64,000 bases of DNA from Globodera rostochiensis (Eukaryota; Nematoda; Chromadorea; Rhabditida; Heteroderidae): positions 1,015,193-1,079,192 of the forward strand of contig JAEVLN010000006.1 in assembly GCA_018350325.1 (NCBI GenBank), read 5' to 3'. Position 1 is the first letter of the stretch. Every line of letters starts with the position of its first letter. Made by a program: the position numbers and the translations under genes. This document shows positions 47,199 through 57,012 of the stretch, in pieces. The notes beneath the pieces are model-generated. The model ran no database searches and was not told where the DNA came from. It worked only from the letters and a program-made list of their open reading frames with translations.

Positions 47199-48668
47199 TT
47201 TTCAAATTCATTTTCTGTGTAAATGTTCAAACATCGCTTCTTAATATTTACCTTCTCACAGTAGCCGCTATAATCGTTGCTGAAATTTGAATAATAAACA
47301 AAAATATGACGTCATTATTCAAACTCGGCCCGCTTACCCGACGCCGTTTTTTGTCAAACATTCACAGCGCTTGCGGTGCACGTCGACCACCTTGAATTCC
47401 TTGTAACAAGCGCTGAAGGCGCTCTTCAGCTCTTTTTCCGCAGCTTTGGGACCACAACTAAAAAGCAGAAAATTATTAAAATAATAATAATAATAAAATG
47501 CTTTACACCTTTTCTTAGTTAAACAACTTTCCATCGCCGTTAGTTGGTTGATGCCGCACTCCATGGCATTGGTGTGCCATTTTGCATCCAACTGCACAAT
47601 CGGATTCTTCTTGTCAAGACCTAATTTGTAAGTCAAATAATTGATCACAAGTCCGGAATTTCTGTTCATTTTATAAAAATTATATAAATAAAAAAAAATT
47701 TGTGATTATCTATCTAAATTGTTAAAATTTCAAAATTCTCTTAAAAATTTTTCTTTTTAGAAATACTTGTTAGAATAGCGTCATAAACTCGTGTCGAAAA
47801 ACTCCGTAAAACATTAAAATTAGCTGTTTCAGAAAAGGAATTTAATGTTTTTACCATAGAGATGATTCATTCGCGTTTCGACGTGTTCATGCGCTGCTTT
47901 TGAGTAGGCGGCGACGAAATCACCACGGATTTTGACATCTTTTTTATTGGCCAAACAGCTTAAAGGTAAAAATTAAAAATAAAATTCAAATTTCCTTTTT
48001 AACCTCTCTTCTTTGATCAATTTTTGATCAGTGCAGCCCATCAATTTCAGTACCTTATCTTCGTATTCGACAAAGCATTGTCTCAATTTGTTCGGGTCGG
48101 CATACTAAACATTATTAATTTTGGTAAAAAGCATTGATATTTTGTAAAAATAAATCAAATTTCTTCAAATAATTTCAGGTTTGGAAAGAAGGTATTCTTA
48201 CATTTGTAGCTTCATTTTAGGAGAATTTAAGTCAAATTTTACAGCAAATACGCGAATGCCGCCGGTATCGGGATAATCCGGCCGGTTGCTTGAATCTTGC
48301 CCTACCCGAAATTTACTTTAAATTATCATTTAATTAACTTTTAACTTTCTTTATAATATTTGTAATTAATTTTATGCTTTCTGCACTTGGAGAGACTGAC
48401 CGATTTGATTTCATTGTACACTGATCCATAGACGACGTCAAAACACTTGGCCAGATTGTTTTTCAATTGTTCGAAACATTCGGTTTGCTCGGCACAAGTG
48501 CACTGAATGAATTGAAAATGTTTCATAATTATTTATTCAATTTTAACAAAATGCTTGTGCCTTATTTACCTGACGATGTTCCTCTCCTCCATAGGCTTCA
48601 TAAGCCTTTTTTGTTTCAGCAGCATAAACGCTGTGCAAGAAACAAATTAATAAAATATGCGCAATCAT
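47199..48668 (-). CDS. Secreted cysteine-rich protein, multi-exon, family unknown
   Basis: Confident exons: 48668-48570 (signal peptide MIAHILLICFLHSVYA), 48502-48401 (CTCAEQTECFEQL then CFDVVYG), 48104-48004 (CFVEYEDKVLKLMGCTDQ), 47958-47855 (SCLANKKDVKIRGDF). Further blocks are MECGINQLTAMESCLTKK (47519-47660), CGPKAAEKELKSAFSACYKE and CECLTKNG (47459-47340), and YSGYCEK (about 47284-47257). Joins between 48401 and 48104 and near 47661-47855 are not resolved; the obvious acceptor at 47661 would shift frame, so an exon may be missing or the gene damaged. Regular Cys spacing with helical Lys/Glu-rich stretches suggests a nematode extracellular Cys-rich domain; I do not assign a Pfam family. 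Located just downstream of the C6 array and on the same strand. Confidence 0.6.
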
Positions 48669-48699
48669 TTTAATTGCTAAATTGAAAATAGGTAGATAT

Positions 48700-49857
48700 A
48701 ATTAGTTGAAAAAAATTGCTGGTGTAGAGAAATATGGTTAAAAACGCACATTTCATGCGACAAAAAAGATTTGCTTTATTTTGAGACATTTTTTATAATG
48801 TACTGATTTTTCACCCCAAGATATGATATTTTGATTCCAATGTACTGATTTTGAAAATTTTTTGTTATTCATTAGGTAATCCATTTTATAGGGGCTGACG
48901 ATTGCTGGTGTGATGATGACCTGTTTTGCAAATCTGGCGTGGCGAACTCCGCCAATTTTAGTGACGGTGGAAATTATTACGTTTGGTGTAAATTGATTGA
49001 AGTTTATATTTCGACTTTTGCAAAAGATTTTTAAAAATTTAACACAATTTTTCAATTTAAAATTTTTTTATTTAATTCAAAAAATGAATACCGAAACAAT
49101 AGTAATGTAAAACAAAAAAAGGTCAAAAATTCATTTTTTTGAAATTTAAAAAATATTGAAATTAATTGAAAAATTGTCTTAAATTTTAAAAATCTTTTAA
49201 AAATCGAATCACTAAAATTGGCGGAGTCCGCCACTACGGAATACGCAATCACCTATCCTAAAAGTTTCTTCAGACCAATTCATTTTTATGTAAACTAAAA
49301 AACACCACTTATGCAATCGGTCTAATCTTTTTTTTAAATCAGTTTCTCTCCCCCCCCCCCCCCCCCCCCATAAAATTTTGTTTTGTCTTTTTTTCATCAT
49401 TTTTGATTGGTCCAAAATGGTCTTGCTCGCTTTTGATCTGATTCAAACTTGATGAGCAGCAAAACCCTGCTTTTTAATAACTGATAATTATTTATTTTGG
49501 TTTAAAATTAACAACGAAGCTAAATTCATTTCAATATTTACATCGCTCTTCACATACCATCGATTTTTCATCGCATAAAAATTATTTTTTATAGTTTATA
49601 ATATATTTATAATCGAATAATCCATACAAATAAAGTATGAGCTTTACTATTGTTTAAGATTTTTTCATTGTAATGTCATATTATATTATTACAATTTCTT
49701 ACAATAATTCCTTATGAAATTAATTTATTAAATTAGTTAATTTAATAATTCCATAAAAAAGCTCAAAATGGCCAAAATAGTTCCTTAAATGTCCGAAAAT
49801 GGGCGGGGGGTGTAATTTGCCAGATAATTAAAAAATTTTTCAAGCTTTATTATCTAC
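48700..49857. other. Intergenic, AT-rich
   Basis: No gene recognised. There is a poly-C run at 49351-49369. The last ~100 bp before 49858 would hold the promoter of the ubiquitin-like gene; no clear TATA element. Confidence 0.4.
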
Positions 49858-51225
49858 ATGAAGTTTATCTTACAATTTTTGCTTGGCATTGGCATTTTGT
49901 GGAACATTTCCGGTGGCAATGGAATGCACATTTTTGTGAAAACATTGGCAGGCAAAACTTTCAGTTTGGAGGTTGATAGTTCGGAAGCCTTTGCGAATGT
50001 GAAGTCAATGATATATAGCAACGTGGGCATTCCGATCGATCAGCAACGGCTGTTTATTCAGCTTGAGGACGGCCGAAGGTTGTATGACTACAACATCCCA
50101 AATGGATCAACCATTGGCATGCTCACACAACCGGCCGCTGAAGACGGACGGAGGTTGTTACTCGTCATGGTCCCACAACCGGCTGCTGAAGACGGACTGA
50201 GGTTGTCACTCGGCATGGTCCCACAACCGGCTGCTGAAGACGGACTGAGGTTGTCACTCGGCATGGTCCCACAACCGGCTGCTGAAGACGGACGGAGGGT
50301 GTCACTCGGCATGGTCCCACAACCGGCTGCTGAAGACGGACTGAGGTTGTCACTCGGCATGGTCCCACAACCGGCTGCTGAAGACGGACTGAGGTTGTCA
50401 CTCGGCATGGTCCCACAACCGGCTGCTGAAGACGGACTGAGGTTGTCACTCGGCATGGTCCCACAACCGGCTGCTGAAGACGGACTGAGGTTGTCACTCG
50501 GCATGGTCCCACAACCGGCTGCTGAAGACGGACTGAGGTTGTCACTCGGCATGGTCCCACAACCGGCTGCTGAAGACGGACGGAGGTTGTCACTCGGCAT
50601 GGTCCCACAACCGGCTGCTGAAGACGGACGGAGGTTGTCACTCGGCATGGTCACACAACCGGCTGCTGAAGACGGACGGAGGTTGTCACTCGGCATGGTC
50701 ACACACCCGGCTGCTGAAGACGGACGGAGGTTGTCACTCGGCATGGTCACACACCCGGCTGCTGAATACGTGATTGAAATATTTGTGAAAATGCTTAATA
50801 GAAAATTGATCATGGAGGTCAATAGTTTGGACACTGTTCAAAATGTTATGACCAAAATTGGCGAACGCATTCCGATCAGTGATCAAATGCTAATGTTTAA
50901 AGGAACTGCACTTAAAGAAGGTCTAACGCTAGCCAATTACAAAATTTCGAATAATTCAACCGTCACAATGGAACGATCAAATGGAATAAACATTTTTATG
51001 TACATGTTAAACAATAAGAGCAAATTTGTGTCGAAAAGTTCGGACACCGTTCATGATTTTATGAAAAACGTACAGGACAAGGAAGGCATTCCGATCAGTG
51101 CGCAACGGCTGTTCTTCAAAGGAATTCGGCTTAGAGAGGACCTGACAATGGCCGACTATGACATCCGGTGGAATGACTCCATCATTTACATGATCCCACA
51201 GCCGTTGATGCCCAGGTTCAATTGA
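49858..51225 (+). CDS. Secreted protein with three ubiquitin-like domains and a 16-residue repeat array (455 aa)
   Basis: Single uninterrupted frame. Residues 1-22 are a signal peptide ([20 protein letters not shown]). Residues 23-~90 are ubiquitin-like: [20 protein letters not shown], then [22 protein letters not shown]. Residues ~90-304 are thirteen copies of a 16-residue unit ([16 protein letters not shown]) plus part of a fourteenth. Residues ~305-375 are a second, diverged domain ([16 protein letters not shown]), and ~379-450 a third ([26 protein letters not shown]). No domain ends in Gly-Gly, so processing and conjugation like real ubiquitin are not expected. Ubiquitin normally lacks a signal peptide, but secreted ubiquitin-type effectors are known from cyst nematodes; an effector role is inference. 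Lack of introns is unusual for this window and could mean a retroposed or young gene. Confidence 0.8.
   Translation: MKFILQFLLGIGILWNISGGNGMHIFVKTLAGKTFSLEVDSSEAFANVKSMIYSNVGIPIDQQRLFIQLEDGRRLYDYNIPNGSTIGMLTQPAAEDGRRLLLVMVPQPAAEDGLRLSLGMVPQPAAEDGLRLSLGMVPQPAAEDGRRVSLGMVPQPAAEDGLRLSLGMVPQPAAEDGLRLSLGMVPQPAAEDGLRLSLGMVPQPAAEDGLRLSLGMVPQPAAEDGLRLSLGMVPQPAAEDGRRLSLGMVPQPAAEDGRRLSLGMVTQPAAEDGRRLSLGMVTHPAAEDGRRLSLGMVTHPAAEYVIEIFVKMLNRKLIMEVNSLDTVQNVMTKIGERIPISDQMLMFKGTALKEGLTLANYKISNNSTVTMERSNGINIFMYMLNNKSKFVSKSSDTVHDFMKNVQDKEGIPISAQRLFFKGIRLREDLTMADYDIRWNDSIIYMIPQPLMPRFN
50125..50769 (+). repeat. 48-bp coding tandem repeat
   Basis: Thirteen full units with few differences (for example GRRL versus GLRL; PQ, TQ or TH at the unit start). 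48 is divisible by three, so the antisense frames (50088-50834, 50165-50641) are also open; these are shadows. Confidence 0.9.
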
Positions 51226-51596
51226 TGATCCGTTTTCCCAAGATAAACGTTCAGTAGTTTTTGGTGTTCATAATTCCACAAGATGCAGCCAGAATTTGAA
51301 AATATTTCAAATTTTTGAGAAATTTTGTGCACTAAATCTCTAAAAATTTCGGAAATTTGAGAATAGGTAAGTGAAAACACAATTGTTATGTCGATCTTCT
51401 ACCACAGACCACTAGATAGAGACGAAGGGAGTTTTTTCTCAACCTCGACAGAGTGATTTTTGAAAATTTGTTAAAGTGGCTAAGCTTTTTTTTTTTGTTA
51501 TTTTGTTATTTTGTTTTTAAATTTTAGATTTTCTAGTTTTTTACTTAGGCATATATATCGTGAAAATTCCTACAAAAAAACGTGCTCTTTTTTCAG

Positions 51597-51852
51597 TGAA
51601 GAAATGCAAATATTAGTGAAGAATAAAGCCAATGACAAAATGATTGGTTTGAAAGTTAAATGTACGGACACCGTCCTCAACGTTCAGTGGATGATCAAAG
51701 CCATTGAGGGCATTCCAGTCTCTAAGCAAGCGCTCTCTTTTAAGACTAAACGGTTTGAGACTAATCGGTTTGAGACTAAACGGCTAATTTATCCGCATCA
51801 AACATTGGCGCAATATAACATCCGCGAGAATTGGTCAATAATTGAAATGGAA
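51597..51852 (+). pseudogene. Orphan ubiquitin-like exon 1
   Basis: After an acceptor (tttttcag) the sequence reads EEMQILVKNKANDKMIGLKV, TDTVLNVQWMIKAIEGIPVS, with a 5-residue FET(K/N)R duplication, and AQYNIRENWSIIEME. This is a ubiquitin-like fold with MQI start and the I-GIP turn. No start codon or signal peptide is attached and the phase to the next exon does not fit any donor I can find, so relic status is likely; it could be an exon of a gene whose splicing I mis-read. Confidence 0.55.
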
Positions 51853-52027
51853 GTGAAGCATGCAGGATATTCTTATGGTCAGAATTTGATGATGAGCAGC
51901 AGGGCTCGGATTTCTATATGTTCCAACCCAATTTTATATCTTAAGACCTATCTATTTAAACAAAAAATTCTTTTATGGTTTACTTTATAAATTGACAAAA
52001 AAAATTGTTCTTTTTTTTAATTTCAAG

Positions 52028-52284
52028 AAGTTCCGATGGTAATAATGAACAACAAAAAGATCAAATTGGAGGTGTACGGATGGAATACCATCCACAATGT
52101 GATGAAGAAGATTCAAGAAAAAGAGGACATTCCGCTCATTGAACAACAATTGTTATTGTATGATGGAAGTCCGGTTAAGGATGATATTACGTTGGCAGGA
52201 TACATCATTGAGAATAATTGGAATGGATACTTTCGCCTGCTTCTGCATCAACCACCGATCACTTATGGTTGGACTCCGGTTTAG
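52028..52284 (+). pseudogene. Orphan ubiquitin-like exon 2
   Basis: Acceptor 'tttcaag', then VPMVIMNNKKIKLEVYGWNT, KKIQEKEDIPLIEQQLLLYD, LAGYIIENNW and a stop. Ubiquitin-like with the K-I-Q-x-K-E-x-I-P helix-turn motif preserved. Ends LHQPPITYGWTPV instead of a Gly-Gly tail. Confidence 0.6.
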
Positions 52285-52334
52285 ATATTGCTACGGCTTA
52301 AAACAAAAAATTTTCAATAACTGATTCATTCTCC

Positions 52335-52500
52335 GGGGCCGAATCCCCCTCCCCCGGCCGAAATCCGCCTCGTCGGCCGAATCCCTCCTCCGCCTCCCCC
52401 CGGGGCCGAATCCCTCCCCCCCCCCGGGGCCGAATCCCTCCCCCCCGGGCCAAATCCCTCCCCCCCCCGGCCCGAACCCCTCCTCCCCCCGGGGCCAAAA
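52335..52500. repeat. C-rich tandem repeat
   Basis: Irregular units of 'ccccggggccgaatccctcc', strongly C-biased on the plus strand, in an AT-rich setting. Confidence 0.7.
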
Positions 52501-52568
52501 GCTCAATTTCCTATTCTAAAATGACCAGTTAATCAACATAACATTTGTTTAATTTTCATTTTTTCAAG

Positions 52569-52795
52569 AAATTATGGTGAGAACGTCTGGGGGAAAAATG
52601 ATGAAATTGGAGGTTCATGACTGGAACACTGTACGCAATGTTATGAAGAAGATACAGGAGAAGGAAGGCATTCCGATCAGTGCGCACCTGTTCTTCAACG
52701 GAATTCAGCTTAAAGAGTACTTGACGATGGCCGACTATGACATCCGAAAGGAGTCCTTGGGCCGTGTGCTAGACTTAACCATGGTTTATGGTTAA
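52569..52795 (+). pseudogene. Orphan ubiquitin-like exon 3, tail replaced by a MITE
   Basis: Acceptor 'ttcaag', then [53 protein letters not shown]. Ubiquitin identity is clearest here (the motif KIQxKEGIP). After KESL, where STLHLVLRLRGG would follow in ubiquitin, the frame enters the inverted-repeat element starting at ~52758 and stops at 52795. Confidence 0.6.
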
Positions 52796-53105
52796 CGTCC
52801 AATCTTAACCGGTATGCTCGTCGTTAACCGTGGTTAAGCAAACCATGATTAAGGCAGAGGTCGTATCTGTCCTTATTTATAAGATTTGTCCTTATTTGGG
52901 GGGTGCCAATCTTATAAATTAAAAATGTCCTTATTTGAGGCCTTCGTCCTTATTTTGTCCTTATTTTTCGAATTTTGAGAGAACCATGATTAAGCCTTAG
53001 CCATGGTTAACAATAAGAAGATGAGCATACCGTCTTAAAATTATTAACCGTGGTTTACGTCGTTAACCACGGTTTAGCGCTTAACCACGAGACGAGCATA
53101 CGGCC
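52758..53105. mobile_element. Inverted-repeat element inserted in a ubiquitin-like exon
   Basis: Ends GGCCGTGTGCTAGACTTAACC and CACGAGACGAGCATACGGCC form an inverted pair; the inside has many 'ttaaccgtggttaa' palindromes and a nested 'ctgtccttatttataag' block (52862-52970). Short flanks ccttg/ccttc give at best an imperfect duplication. Confidence 0.6.
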
Positions 53106-53325
53106 CCTTCTTTATTTTTTGCACCTTGAGCTATTATTCTATTTCAAAACATCGAGTAGCGGGAGGGGGGGGGGGGGGTGTCCGCCCGCCCGGCGCCCGG
53201 AAAATGCGACACTGATTTACAAGAAAATTTTTGAATCTATTGAAATTTTTGAAAATTAAGGAAAACCCGACTTTTAGGTAACACCACAGCCGGATAGAAT
53301 AACTGGGGAAAGTTAGAGACTTAGG

Positions 53326-53505
53326 GGTTTGTTAGGCTTAGGCCTAAGCCACCCTGGCTTGGAGTTCGTTAGGCTTAGGCCTAAGCCACCCTAGGTTTAG
53401 ACTTAGGCATAAAACAGTGGCCCGCCGCCCTCCGTCTTTCCACTCTACTTGCTTTGTCATCGGCTCGCTGTTGGCGAGCCACTACGCGGCCTTTTATTTC
53501 GTAGT
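53326..53505. repeat. TTAGGC palindrome and diverged GC-rich block
   Basis: 53326-53410 has two rounds of 'gttaggcttaggcctaagcc'. 53415-53505 is a diverged copy of the GC-rich block of the 5.24-kb unit ('gccctccgtctttccact', 'ctcgctgttggcgagcc'). Confidence 0.55.
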
Positions 53506-53705
53506 AGACTTAGAATTTGACACTCAGATCTTTTAAAAACATTTTCTTAGGGTCGCATTTTCCGGTGTCGCATATTCCGGTGTCCCATTTTCTAGAGCCA
53601 CCTTGGTGTCGCATTTTCCGGTGTCGCATTTTCGGTGTCGCATTTTCTGGTGTCGTATTTTCCGGCCACCGTCCGCCCAGCATTTTGTTATACCTATATG
53701 GATAC

Positions 53706-53809
53706 TAGTGTTCGGCACGGTACGGTAAACCGCGGCATTTTTCGGTATCGGTATTTTCTCGGTATTATACCGAAACCGAATACCAAAAAAGCCCATTTTC
53801 CGAACACTA
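53706..53809. mobile_element. 104-bp hAT-type MITE (TAGTGTTCGG ends)
   Basis: TAGTGTTCGG at the left and CCGAACACTA at the right; ATGGATAC flanks both sides (53698-53705, 53810-53817). The interior has 'ggtatcggtattttctcgg' repeats. Confidence 0.85.
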
Positions 53810-54321
53810 ATGGATACCACACACTGGAATGATCGGCTCTGAACCGAACTGAGGGACTGTAATTTTTTTTGTTTGTTTGATAGAATAGTTTGATCAAATT
53901 GTCACATCAAACAGTTCGTTTGTTTCCTTTGGAACTATCGTTTCTTCCGATACACTACCGTTTCCTCATGAAATTTTGTTTAAATTTGTAAAAAAAGTTA
54001 CAAGACGAGATTTGCATGACTTTTGCATCTTTGGCACTTTTATGGCTAAATAGAAAACGAATGTTGCATATTTTGGCGGTTTCGGAGCAATGCATAAATT
54101 GGTTTAGTTCATAAGTAATACTATCGATTCATCTCAAAATCGTATTTTCCAGCTTTTGGAATTTTGTTTGAGTGGGAAAAAAGCAGAGCACGGAATAAGA
54201 CTTTTTCGCTAGGAATTTTTGCGTATATAAATGAAAACCCAATTAATTTAGATGAAGCTGTAAAAATTTTGAAAATATTGGCCAGATAAGTTTTCCTAAT
54301 TTCTACTTAAAAATTAATATT

Positions 54322-56383
54322 CAGGGTTCCCAGATGAAATTTTTCAAAAACATCATTTGGCAAATAAAAAAGCATCTTTTGGGCAGTGTTTTCCCGGTTC
54401 CGGTGCCGGTTCCAACGGTTCCGGGAACCGGTTCCGGAACCGTGAAAATTCGGAACTTTTGCGAATCTCGAACCCCGAACTCGAATTCGAAGAATTTTCA
54501 AAATTTTAAGACAAGTGAAAAATATTTATTGATGAAACCCAATTGTTTGAGACTAGCAATCGATTCCTCTTGTCAAGCTGAGTACGAATCCGCAAAAATT
54601 TGGCTCCGGAAAGCACCATGAAGAAAGTTACAAGCAAATGAAGCTAGCCAAAACCATATGGGAAGGGACCCCTTTGTATGTTCGAATTCGGGTTCGGAGT
54701 TCGAGATTCGCAAAATCCGAGTTCGGGTTCGTAATCTACGCATGCTTTTACCATAGAAAACATTAATTTAAAAATTCGACGAAATTCCACTCGACGAAAT
54801 GTCGCGTCGACGGTTTGGAACCGGAACCGCGAAAATCCGGAACCGGTTTGGAACCGGAACCGCGGAACCGTTAGAAATTGTTTAACCGGTAAACTAATGT
54901 GAAATGTTCAAATGCCATATTTTTGATTATCCATAATCGATGTAAAAAGTTTTTTGTTTGAAATTAGCATTTGGTAAAACTCGGGGCACGAATAATCAAA
55001 ATGACTTTGATTTGGGCCAGTGATTTTACGGTCTCAACTAGAGACCGGACTTGAGCTTCGAGCGAGACTCGAGACGAGATTCTCGAAAAAATCTCGGATC
55101 TCGAAAAATCTCGTGAAGCTCATTTTAGTCGAGACGAGATGTCGAGACGAGATTCTCGAAAAATCTCGGATCTCGAAAATCTCGACCCGGAACAGTCGAG
55201 ACTCGAGATTTTTGATTAAAATATAATTTTTTTTCCAAAATTCTCAGAAACTCCACCAAATTTTGTACGGGTAAGAAGGGAGCACTAGAAGCATGTCTGC
55301 AAAATTTGGTCACGGAATGTAAGTGTTAGCCTGTGTTCCAAGGTTTTGAAAATCAAAAGAAATTCAATGGTGAGGGTCTTAGTGTCTGACCATGTGCTGT
55401 CTGCCGCGCTGGGCTTGACCTATTAGTGGGGTATGAAAGAGCCAGCGAGAAAATTGTTAGAATTTTTATGAAATTTTTCAAAAATAGTTTTTGAGAATTT
55501 TTATTCACTTTTGGGAGTGAGACCGATAGGCGCCGCCGAGAACATTTTGAATTTTTAACTCAATTCGTTAAGAGATTTGCAGCCAAAATGGAGTATGTCC
55601 GGCGGTGCCGACAGGCGTCGCCGGGGGAATTTTTTACAAAAATTGGAAATCTTTGTTAAGAAAAGCATTGTTTTTATGAAAAATTTTTTGGAGTCGAGAT
55701 CGAGAATCTCGAGCTTCTTTCGAGCGAGACTCGAGACGAGATTTTCGAAAAAATCTCGGATCTCGAAAAATCTCGAAAATTCAGTTTTATTCGAGACGAG
55801 ATGTCGAGACGAGATTTCTCGAGAATCTCGTCGAGATTTTTCGAGATTTCGAGACGAGATCTCGTCTCGACCGGTCTCTAGTCTCAACTTTCAATGAATT
55901 GCGAGCATCCGTCCATTTTGCTAAAATCATGTTTTTTCCCGCGCGGTTTTCCCAAATACTTTTTTTAACTCGGGGTTATCGAGGTCGCTGATCACGAATA
56001 TGACATCAGATTCATCATAAGACATCATCTAATCTATGATTTCAACATCTAAAATTAAAAAAAAAAAAAAAATTTTTTTCAAAGTCGCTAAAAATTGTTA
56101 CTAGGGGTATTCAGGGGGCTTAGCATCCGAATCTGCCCTTTTTGTTGTAATTTTATGTTTTTTTGAATGATTTTGGGGCCAGCATTGGTTTACTTCTCAG
56201 AATTGCATAAAACTTTCATTAAAACAAAAAAAAATCGGGACCAATGAAAGACACCATTACCCTAAAACATCAAAAAGCATCAGAAGAATCCAAAAAACAT
56301 CAAAGCATCAATTTTAAATTTTAGCATCATTGACTTTCCAAAAGCATCAAAATGATGCTAAAGCATCAAATCTGGGAACCCTG
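54322..56383. mobile_element. 2.06-kb hAT-type element hosting nested insertions
   Basis: CAGGGTTCCCAGAT at the left and ATCTGGGAACCCTG at the right; TTAATATT on both sides (54314-54321, 56384-56391). The right end has several 'aagcatcaaa' motifs and the left 'gcatctttt', the subterminal repeats. A second repeat built on 'ggaaccggaaccg' (54380-54900) and the TAGAG element at 55039-55880 lie inside. No transposase motifs recognised. Confidence 0.8.
55039..55880. mobile_element. 842-bp hAT-type element nested in the 54.3-kb element
   Basis: Ends TAGAGACCGGAC and ACCGGTCTCTA; GTCTCAAC on both sides (55031-55038, 55881-55888). Subterminal DNA is made of 'ctcgagacgagattctcg' repeats. Two GC hairpin repeats lie near the middle (about 55528 and 55605). 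Confidence 0.85.
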
Positions 56384-56391
56384 TTAATATT

Positions 56392-57012
56392 GTTTTAAAT
56401 TTTATGTTTCAATAAGAAACGATCAAGAATATATTTAAGGCCTAGCTCATGCTAGGCCTGCCAAAAATTGTCCAGAAGGGTCTTCAGAACAAGGCCCTTA
56501 CAAAAAAAGGTCTCCGCTTGAATGCCGTTTCGTCAAATGGGAATAGAAGGAAGTATACCATTTTTCTATGGGGTTCATTCTATGCGAGGTAACGAAAGAA
56601 ATAAACGCTCTCTCGCATTAATCTTTTTCTCTGCTTCTCTCTTCATTCGCCGCAGTGTTTCGCTTCATTTTTGCGTCTTTCCCTCTCACCTTATGCATTC
56701 GCTTCGTTTCTCTGCCACTATTTGAATCCTTTTTAGTCCCCCCCCCCCCGCCAGGCTTATTTGTTGCAATTTTGGGCGACCGAACTGATCCCCAGACCGG
56801 TCCGAATTTAAATTTTTTAAATTTGAATTTGTCCAATCGAAAATGTTTAGCTTAACGATAGCTTCACAACTCTATGAGAGCTTACTAATGGTTTTAGGGT
56901 TGGCCACCCATGCTAGTCACAAAATTGTTTTTTGAAAAATTCGAACCAAAAAACATTTTTGGTTTTTCTGTCATTCCATTGATCATTAATTCAACAAGTT
57001 TATTTTCCAATT
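56392..57012. other. Intergenic upstream of the acyl-CoA dehydrogenase gene
   Basis: No coding exons recognised; poly-C run at 56739-56748. The last part would be the promoter and 5'UTR. Confidence 0.4.

Noticed and set aside
50088..50834. Antisense 248-residue open frame
   Set aside because: Shadow of the 48-bp coding repeat in the secreted ubiquitin-like gene.
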